Below are positions 57,733 to 64,000 of a stretch of 64,000 nucleotides of DNA, piece by piece. Source of the DNA: Alphaproteobacteria bacterium HGW-Alphaproteobacteria-7. GTDB taxonomy: Bacteria; Pseudomonadota; Alphaproteobacteria; Sphingomonadales; Sphingomonadaceae. Each line of letters starts with the position of its first letter. Within the stretch, counting starts at the first letter, position 1. The position numbers and the translations under genes are program-made. The notes under the pieces were generated by a model, which was given only the letters and a program-made list of their open reading frames with translations, made no database searches and was not told the origin of the DNA. The stretch is from NCBI GenBank assembly GCA_002842735.1, contig PHEB01000001.1:124001-188000 (forward strand), written 5' to 3'.

Positions 57733-60700
57733 TCAACGGCCTGTCATGCCCCCTCTGGCACCAGCGGCACTCGCCCCGCCAACCGGCGCTTCGACCAAGG
57801 CTTGGCCTTCGGGGATGATCGCCAAGCGATACGGCGCTCCGTTGGCGAAATAGCGGTCGGCCAGAAACTGCATCACCTGCGGGCTGGTCTGCGAATAATC
57901 GGCCAGCAGCGTGCGCAACAACCCCACGCGCCGCGGATCGAACGCTGCGCCTTCGAGGTTATACAGCCAGAACTGGTTGCCCGTCGACGCACGCCGGATC
58001 AGCTGACCGAGCGGTTCGGTCACTCGCTCCAATTCGTCGGCCGTGGGCGGATTGGCGGCCAAATCTTTGGCAATGCGGTCAGCCTCGGCAAAGAACACGG
58101 GCACGAATTCCGGCTCCAGCTGCGCCAGCGCAGTGATCCGTCCGCCGCTGGCAATATCCGCGGGCCAGCGCGAAAACACCTGCGGCGAATAGCTGGCCCC
58201 GGCACGTTCCCGCAACGCTTCGAGCAGGCGGTTGTTGAACAACTGGGTAAGGATTTCAAGCTGGCGGCCTTCGCGCAAGGCATCAACCCCGCCCCCGCTG
58301 GGCCATGCGACCACAGCGGCGGCCTGATTGGCATCGCCGCGATGGGTGACGATGGCCGGGCGATCGCCCGCCACCGCGAACGACGGCACCCGCGCAGCCA
58401 CATCTGGCGCAATCGGTTCGCGCGGCGGCAAGGCACCAAAGGTCAGGCGCAGCTGCTCGATCACGGCAGGCTGATCAAATTCGCCAAACACCAGCACCTC
58501 GACCGGGCCTTGTTTGAGCAATGGCTCCCACACCGCGCGAAAGCCTTCGGGGGTGACGTCGCGCAAAGCCTCCGGACTGGGCGTCGCAAACCGCTGATCG
58601 CCGCCGGTGACAAGGTATTCCAGATCACGGTTGAGAATGCCGCCGGGGCTGGTCGAATAGGTGTTGTAGGCGAGTTCTGCCGCAGCCTTGGCGCGGATCA
58701 CCGGATCCTTGTCCCAGCGCGGCATCCCCAGCTTGGCCGCGAACAGGTAGAGCTGATCGACAACGTCTTCCGACCGGGTCTGGGCGGTGAAGGTGAACAC
58801 CGCTTCATCAATGCCGAAATCGAACCCGAGCTTGCGCCCGGTTGCCAGCCGGTCAATCTCGTTCTGACCCAATTCGCCAAGTCCTGATCCGACCAGCGCC
58901 GCCTCACCCAGCGCCGCATAGACTGCGCTATCCTTGTTAAACGCCCGGTAGCCCGCGCCAAACCGCACACGCACCGTCACCCGGCCGGGTTCGGCATCAT
59001 TGGCCCACACCAACGCCTTTACGCCGTTGGCGAAATCGATCTGCTCGACATCAAGCAGGCCAAGCGGCTTTTGTTCAGCGATGATGCCCGGTTCGCCGAC
59101 CGCGGGAAGTTCGTCGAACGAAATCGTCTGCGCGGCCAGTCTGGCGCTGCCATCGACCACCGCTTCGCGCGCCAAGGCCAGCCGCAGCATATCGGCGTCA
59201 GCTTCGCCGCTTGTGGGCGTTACATAGACCGACCGCGTGACAGTGCCATCAAACAGCGCCTTGGTGCGCGCCAGCACTTCATCGGGATTGAGCCGCGCGG
59301 TCATCCCGCGAAACACATTGAGCACCACGTCCGGCGCAGCCACGGTTTCGCGGATATCGACCGCGTTGACGAGGTTGTTGGCAAGGTCAGAACCTGACTG
59401 CACGCTTTCCTGTTCGACCTGATTGGCGAACACCACGTCGAATTCGGCCGCTTCGCGGTCAATCTCCTCCTGCGTGGGCGGATTGGTCAGCGCGTCGGCG
59501 ATCACGCTGCGCACATCGGCAAGCGCCGCCTGCCAATCGCTTGTCAGCGGCGCAAAGGTGACAAACGTCGCATCGGTGGAACGCGAAACATCGTCCTGCT
59601 GCACCTGCGCATAGAGGAAACTGCCCCCGCCGCGCGCGCGCGCTTCAAGCCGGCGATTGATGATCGACTGCGCAACCGCATCGATCAGCAGGCCTTCATT
59701 ATAGGCGATGGTATCTTCAACCTGCCGCCACGGCCGCATAACCGCATAGGTCAGGCTGCGCGGCAGATCGGGTTCGACCCCCACCGCAAGTTCACCAATC
59801 GGGGTGCCTTCAACCGGGTTTTCGGGCGCGGCTGCGGGCGCAACCGGATCGCCGAAATCGGGTGCAACACCGGGTTTGCCCTTGCCTTCCCAGTCGCCGA
59901 ACCACTGTTCAACCAAACCAGCCAGCACCATCGGATCAGCATCGCCCACAACCACGATCACGGCGTTTTCCGGACGATACCAGCGATCATAGAACGCCTT
60001 TACGTCCTTGCCGTTGGCGGCCCGCAGCGTTTCATCAGTGCCGATCGGATTGCGCGCGGCGAGCCGCTGTCCGGCAAAGAAGGTCTGCCGGGTCAGATCG
60101 GCAATCCGCAGCCCCGCCCCGCCGCGTTCACGCTTTTCAGCCAGCACGATCGGGCGTTCGGCGGCAACATTGGCATCATTCAGCACCGGTTCGCGGATCA
60201 TGCCCGACAACAGCTTGAAACTTTCAGACAGCTTGGCCTGATTAATATTGGGAATATCCAGCTTGTAGGCGGTGTGGGTCGGGCTGGTTTCGGCATTGGC
60301 ATCGCTGCCAAAGGTTGCGCCCAGCCGCTGCCATGCGGCAATCGCCTCGGCCTGTTTCAGATATTTGCTTTCGCGGAACAGCAGGTGTTCGAGCAGGTGG
60401 GCATAGCCTTGTTCGGTGTCTTTTTCGTGCAGCGACCCGGCATCAATGCGCACCCGGATCGAAACCTGTTGGGGCGGCACGCCGTTGCCGCGCACGGCAT
60501 AGCGCAGGCCGTTCTTCATTTCGCCAAACAGCCATTGTTCATCAACCGGGACATCGCTGCCACGATACAGCCACGGCACTTCACCATTGACCTGAAGCGC
60601 GCGCGGGGCCGGGATCGCTGGTTCAGCCGGGGCCTGCACCGCGGCCGGAGCAGGCGCAGGAGCAGCGGTTTGCTGGGCAAATGCCGGGTGGAGCAGCGCA

Positions 60701-60753
60701 GCAGGCGCAAGCAAAAGAACGAAAGCGCGGCTGGCGCGGGATAACAACGTCAT
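57733..60753 (-). CDS. M16 family zinc metallopeptidase
   Basis: VRIDAGSLHEKDTEQGYAHLLEHLLFRESKYL (HxxEH motif), duplicated M16 architecture, signal peptide. Confidence 0.94.
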   Translation of the reverse strand: MTLLSRASRAFVLLLAPAALLHPAFAQQTAAPAPAPAAVQAPAEPAIPAPRALQVNGEVPWLYRGSDVPVDEQWLFGEMKNGLRYAVRGNGVPPQQVSIRVRIDAGSLHEKDTEQGYAHLLEHLLFRESKYLKQAEAIAAWQRLGATFGSDANAETSPTHTAYKLDIPNINQAKLSESFKLLSGMIREPVLNDANVAAERPIVLAEKRERGGAGLRIADLTRQTFFAGQRLAARNPIGTDETLRAANGKDVKAFYDRWYRPENAVIVVVGDADPMVLAGLVEQWFGDWEGKGKPGVAPDFGDPVAPAAAPENPVEGTPIGELAVGVEPDLPRSLTYAVMRPWRQVEDTIAYNEGLLIDAVAQSIINRRLEARARGGGSFLYAQVQQDDVSRSTDATFVTFAPLTSDWQAALADVRSVIADALTNPPTQEEIDREAAEFDVVFANQVEQESVQSGSDLANNLVNAVDIRETVAAPDVVLNVFRGMTARLNPDEVLARTKALFDGTVTRSVYVTPTSGEADADMLRLALAREAVVDGSARLAAQTISFDELPAVGEPGIIAEQKPLGLLDVEQIDFANGVKALVWANDAEPGRVTVRVRFGAGYRAFNKDSAVYAALGEAALVGSGLGELGQNEIDRLATGRKLGFDFGIDEAVFTFTAQTRSEDVVDQLYLFAAKLGMPRWDKDPVIRAKAAAELAYNTYSTSPGGILNRDLEYLVTGGDQRFATPSPEALRDVTPEGFRAVWEPLLKQGPVEVLVFGEFDQPAVIEQLRLTFGALPPREPIAPDVAARVPSFAVAGDRPAIVTHRGDANQAAAVVAWPSGGGVDALREGRQLEILTQLFNNRLLEALRERAGASYSPQVFSRWPADIASGGRITALAQLEPEFVPVFFAEADRIAKDLAANPPTADELERVTEPLGQLIRRASTGNQFWLYNLEGAAFDPRRVGLLRTLLADYSQTSPQVMQFLADRYFANGAPYRLAIIPEGQALVEAPVGGASAAGARGGMTGR

Positions 60754-60847
60754 GCCCGGCTTATAGAGGCCTCAAATGTGAAGCGATAGTGAATGTGTGT
60801 GCCCGCGCGCCCTTGCCGCATCGGCCTGGGGCACCTAAATTGCGGTC

Positions 60848-61426
60848 ATGTTCATAGAAACCGAAACCACGCCCAACCCTGCTGCGCTGAAATTCCTGCC
60901 CGGTCAGGCCGTGATGGACGCAGGCAGCCGCGAATTTTCCACCCCCGAAGCCGCTGAGGCAAGCCCGCTTGCCCAGGCGATTTTTGACACGGGCGAAGTC
61001 GTCAACGTGTTCTTCGGTGCCGATTTCGTCAGCGTCACCGCTGCGCCGGGGGCCAATTGGAGCGCGCTGAAACCGCAGGTCATTGCCATCCTGCTCGATC
61101 ATTTCGTGTCCGAAGCGCCGCTGTTTGCCGGTGGCAGCGCGCACGGCATTGCTGTCCCGCCCGACAACGATCTGGCGGTCGAAGAACGCGCCGAGGATGC
61201 CGAGGTGATCGCGGCGATCAACGAACTGCTCGAAACCCGCGTCCGCCCGGCGGTGGCGGGTGACGGCGGCGATATCGCCTATCGCGGCTTTCGCGACGGG
61301 GTGGTATATCTGACGCTGCAAGGTTCCTGCGCAGGCTGCCCTTCAAGCACCGCGACATTGAAGCACGGGATCGAAGGCCTGCTGAAACATTACGTGCCCG
61401 AAGTCACAGAGGTTCGCGCAGCATGA
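60848..61426 (+). CDS. NifU family Fe-S scaffold (Nfu type)
   Basis: [30 protein letters not shown]...[34 protein letters not shown]. Confidence 0.95.
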   Translation: MFIETETTPNPAALKFLPGQAVMDAGSREFSTPEAAEASPLAQAIFDTGEVVNVFFGADFVSVTAAPGANWSALKPQVIAILLDHFVSEAPLFAGGSAHGIAVPPDNDLAVEERAEDAEVIAAINELLETRVRPAVAGDGGDIAYRGFRDGVVYLTLQGSCAGCPSSTATLKHGIEGLLKHYVPEVTEVRAA

Positions 61427-62031
61427 CCGTGCAATTTCACGACCAAGTGCTGCCGGACGCAGCGCTCGCACAGCTGTTCAACGAAGCGCGCAGCTACAAC
61501 GGCTGGCTCGACAAGCCGGTTTCGGACGCGCAGCTTCACGCGATCTGGGATCTGGTGAAAATGGCCCCCACCTCGGCCAATATGCAGCCGGCGCGGATTG
61601 TCTGGGTGAAATCGGCTGACGCCAAGGCCAAGCTGGCCGACTGCGTGATGGAGGGCAACAAGGCCAAGGTGCTGACCGCCCCCGTCACCGCCGTGATCGG
61701 TTACGATATCGACTTTCACGAACACCTGCCATGGCTGTTCCCGCATACCGACGCCAAAAGCTGGTTCGAAGGCGACGAGGCCGGGCGCGAGGAAGGTGCG
61801 TTCCGCAATTCATCCTTGCAGGGTGCCTATCTGATGCTGGCAGCGCGGGCGCTGGGGTTGGATTGCGGGCCGATGTCGGGGTTTGATGCCGATGCCGTCA
61901 ACGCCGCGTTCTTTGCCGATCAACCGCGCCACCGGGTCAATTTCATCTGCGCGGTTGGCTATGGCGATCCCGCCAGCATTTTTGACCGCAGCCCGCGTCC
62001 GGACTTCGCGCGCTTCAACCGTATCGCCTGA
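61423..62031 (+). CDS. rutE: malonic semialdehyde reductase/nitroreductase family
   Basis: [61 protein letters not shown]. Confidence 0.88.
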   Translation: MTVQFHDQVLPDAALAQLFNEARSYNGWLDKPVSDAQLHAIWDLVKMAPTSANMQPARIVWVKSADAKAKLADCVMEGNKAKVLTAPVTAVIGYDIDFHEHLPWLFPHTDAKSWFEGDEAGREEGAFRNSSLQGAYLMLAARALGLDCGPMSGFDADAVNAAFFADQPRHRVNFICAVGYGDPASIFDRSPRPDFARFNRIA

Positions 62032-62085
62032 CCGGCAGCATCTGCTGCTTGCACAGCGCGGCAGCGTGAGGCATCGCGCACCGCA

Positions 62086-62718
62086 ATGCGCGTGCTTGCC
62101 ATCGAAACCGCTTCCGAAGCATGTTCCATCGCCCTGTTTGATGGCGAGGCAATCGTCGCGCATAATCACCGGCTGATCGGGCGCGGCCATGCCGAAGCCT
62201 TGGTTCCGATGATCGCCGCCCTGCCGGACAGGGGGCGCGCGAATCGCATTCTCGTTTCGCTTGGCCCCGGCAGCTTCACCGGCGTGCGTATCGGCCTCGC
62301 CGCCGCGCGGGCGCTGGGGTTCGCGTGGGGGGCTGAAGTGCTGGGCTACCCAACGCTCGCGCTGGCCGCCGCACAGGCTCAGCATATCCACCCCGCGCAG
62401 GCCGTGACAATTTGCATGAACGGCGGGCATGGCGAATGGTTCGTCGCGGATTTCGGCGCTGACGGATTGCCGCAGGGCCATGCCTCCTCGCTGACGCCCG
62501 ATGCTGCGCGCGCGCGCAAATCTCACCCGCTGGTTGCGGGCAACCGTGCAGCGGCGCTGGCCGCATTATACGCTGATCAGGCCATCACGGCGATCGACCT
62601 GCTGCCCGATGCCACGTCTGTGCGATTCCTTAATCCCCGGTTGCTGACGCACAACCTAGCCCCGATCTATGGTCGCGGGCCGGATGCCACCCCATTGGCA
62701 CTCCAGGGGCGACCATGA
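62086..62718 (+). CDS. tsaB: tRNA threonylcarbamoyladenosine biosynthesis protein TsaB
   Basis: MRVLAIETASEACSIALFDG...HAEALVPMIAALP...SLGPGSFTGVRIGLAAARALGFA. Confidence 0.94.
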   Translation: MRVLAIETASEACSIALFDGEAIVAHNHRLIGRGHAEALVPMIAALPDRGRANRILVSLGPGSFTGVRIGLAAARALGFAWGAEVLGYPTLALAAAQAQHIHPAQAVTICMNGGHGEWFVADFGADGLPQGHASSLTPDAARARKSHPLVAGNRAAALAALYADQAITAIDLLPDATSVRFLNPRLLTHNLAPIYGRGPDATPLALQGRP

Positions 62719-63191
62719 CCCCCTGCCCGCACCTCGTCGACCGGATCATGGCGGTGATGGATGCCGCATTTGACCCGGCCTTTGGAGAAGCATGGAACCG
62801 GCGGCAGGTCGTTGATGCGCTGACCGTGCCTTCCACCCATGCATTGGTGGTTGATGCTGATGGCACCGCGATCCCCGATGGGCCAGCACCCCGCGCAACG
62901 CCTGCGGGTTTCGTGCTCACCCGCCATGTGCTTGATGAAGAAGAGTTGCTGCTAATCGCGGTCGCTCCCGATGCACGGCGACGCGGCATCGGCGCGGGTT
63001 TGATCGAATACCTGTTCGCCGCCGCCCGCAAACGCGGAATTGGCCGTATCTTTCTAGAAATGCGGCGCGGCAATCCGGCAATTCATCTCTACATCAAACT
63101 TGGTTTTGAACCCATTGGTGTGCGTCGCAACTATTACCGAATGGTAAATGGTGATAGAATTGATGCCATTACTTTTGGCCGGACGATCTAA
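62715..63191 (+). CDS. rimI: RimI-like GNAT acetyltransferase
   Basis: ELLLIAVAPDARRRGIGAGLIEYLFAAARKRGIGRIFLEMRRGNPAIHLYIKLGFEPIGVRRNYYR; adjacent to tsaB. Confidence 0.92.
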   Translation: MTPCPHLVDRIMAVMDAAFDPAFGEAWNRRQVVDALTVPSTHALVVDADGTAIPDGPAPRATPAGFVLTRHVLDEEELLLIAVAPDARRRGIGAGLIEYLFAAARKRGIGRIFLEMRRGNPAIHLYIKLGFEPIGVRRNYYRMVNGDRIDAITFGRTI

Positions 63192-63307
63192 TTCGGGCCT
63201 GCCTGCCGGATAATTATAGCCATGCCAAATATCCTGGTTGCCAAAGCCAAGGGCCTGCGTCATGAGTTAATAGGTGGGGCAGATGGAACAACGCCAAAGA
63301 GGAATTT

Positions 63308-63751
63308 ATGCAAGATTTGGAAATGGAAATGAAAGAAGCGCTGATCACACTTACCAGCGATATCGTCGCCGCTCATGTCAGCAACAATGATGTCGATGTT
63401 GCTGATCTGCCAAGCCTGATTACCAACGTCTATACCGCGCTCGCCAATTTGGGCGAAAAGGTTGAAGTTGAAGAGCCCAAGCCGCAGCCCGCCGTCGCGA
63501 TCCGTAACTCGGTGAAGCCGGATTACATTGTCTGTCTTGAAGACGGCAAGAAGCTGAAAATGCTCAAGCGTTACCTTCGCACGAATTACGACATGACCCC
63601 CGAAGAATACCGCGCGCGCTGGGGCCTTGCCGCTGATTACCCGATGGTTGCGCCCAATTACGCGGAAAAGCGCCGCGAACTCGCCAAGAAGATCGGCCTT
63701 GGTCGCAAACCCGGAACCGTCGTGCGCCCGCGCCGCGCAAAGAAGGCCTGA
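63308..63751 (+). CDS. MucR/Ros family transcriptional regulator
   Basis: AIRNSVKPDYIVCLEDGKKLKMLKRYLRTNYDMTPEEYRARWGLAADYPMVAPNYAEKRRELAKKIGLGRKPG. Confidence 0.95.
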   Translation: MQDLEMEMKEALITLTSDIVAAHVSNNDVDVADLPSLITNVYTALANLGEKVEVEEPKPQPAVAIRNSVKPDYIVCLEDGKKLKMLKRYLRTNYDMTPEEYRARWGLAADYPMVAPNYAEKRRELAKKIGLGRKPGTVVRPRRAKKA

Positions 63752-63827
63752 TCCCGGCCCCAAGGTCGCCTATCCTTGGCTGGCAAGGCCGCCTCTGTTG
63801 AGAGGGTGCCCGTGCCAGCTTGAGCAT

Positions 63828-63857
63828 GCAGCCTCATCCCTATAAGGATGGGGCTGC
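63828..63857 (+). terminator. strong hairpin downstream of mucR-type gene
   Basis: GCAGCCTCATCC ctataa GGATGGGGCTGC followed by TTTGCT. Confidence 0.75.
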
Positions 63858-63902
63858 TTTGCTATCAAATGGTCGATCCGGTTTCGGGCGGCGTGTGCGG
63901 CG

Positions 63903-64000
63903 ATGGAGCTTTCGTTGAACCAGAAAATCGATCTCGAACAACTCTGCGCCGAAAAAGGTCTGCGCATCACCGAACAACGCCGGGTGATTGCCAAGGTGTT
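63903..64000 (+). CDS. Fur family transcriptional regulator (partial, runs off window)
   Basis: MELSLNQKIDLEQLCAEKGLRITEQRRVIAKV... Confidence 0.8.
   Translation, partial: MELSLNQKIDLEQLCAEKGLRITEQRRVIAKV

Noticed and set aside
56299-58887. 862-aa plus-strand ORF antisense to DAHP synthase and M16 peptidase
   Set aside because: Biased composition and no recognisable domain; frame opened by high-GC codon usage of the convincing minus-strand genes.

Overview
64-kb chromosomal window, GC-rich, gene-dense, most likely from an alphaproteobacterium of the Sphingomonadales/Erythrobacteraceae type (inferred from gene content: CcrM, ChvIG-HprK-RapZ-PTS-HPr, MucR, DUF3597, pntAA/AB/B split). Most of it is housekeeping: transhydrogenase operon, folP, ccrM, rnhB, cca, parC, two cysteine desulfurases plus ferredoxin, pckA, chvIG/hprK/rapZ/PTS/HPr, rmuC, def, recR, fmt, truA, tRNA-Val, carbonic anhydrase, alkyl sulfatase, a GH3/MFS/LacI sugar locus, egtBD, class II DAHP synthase, M16 peptidase, nfu, tsaB, rimI, mucR and a partial fur. 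The main unusual signals are: (1) a palindromic repeat (GTGAG..CTCAC, two hairpins) found between genes near def and also inserted in frame inside fmt and egtB, resembling the protein-invading Rickettsia palindromic elements; (2) a second repeat family (CGTCATTGCGAG..CTCGCAATGACG, 4 copies), one copy of which supplies the start codon and N-terminus of pntB; (3) a DUF559 nuclease ORF bounded by ~50-bp inverted repeats, inserted between pntAA and pntAB; (4) a DNA methyltransferase whose catalytic core is replaced by a DUF3800 gene followed by a structured non-coding tail; (5) a laminarin-type locus collapsed into an in-frame TonB receptor-GH16 chimera abutting an N-truncated tryptophan halogenase; (6) two perfect 16-bp parS sites, one inside a cysteine desulfurase gene; (7) a cysteine desulfurase whose conserved N-terminus has no ATG/GTG/TTG start, only AUU; (8) a ccrM upstream region with five GANTC sites and a CtrA-like TTAACCAT. 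No CRISPR array, rRNA operon, prophage or canonical IS was seen. All homology statements are from reading the translations; no searches were run.
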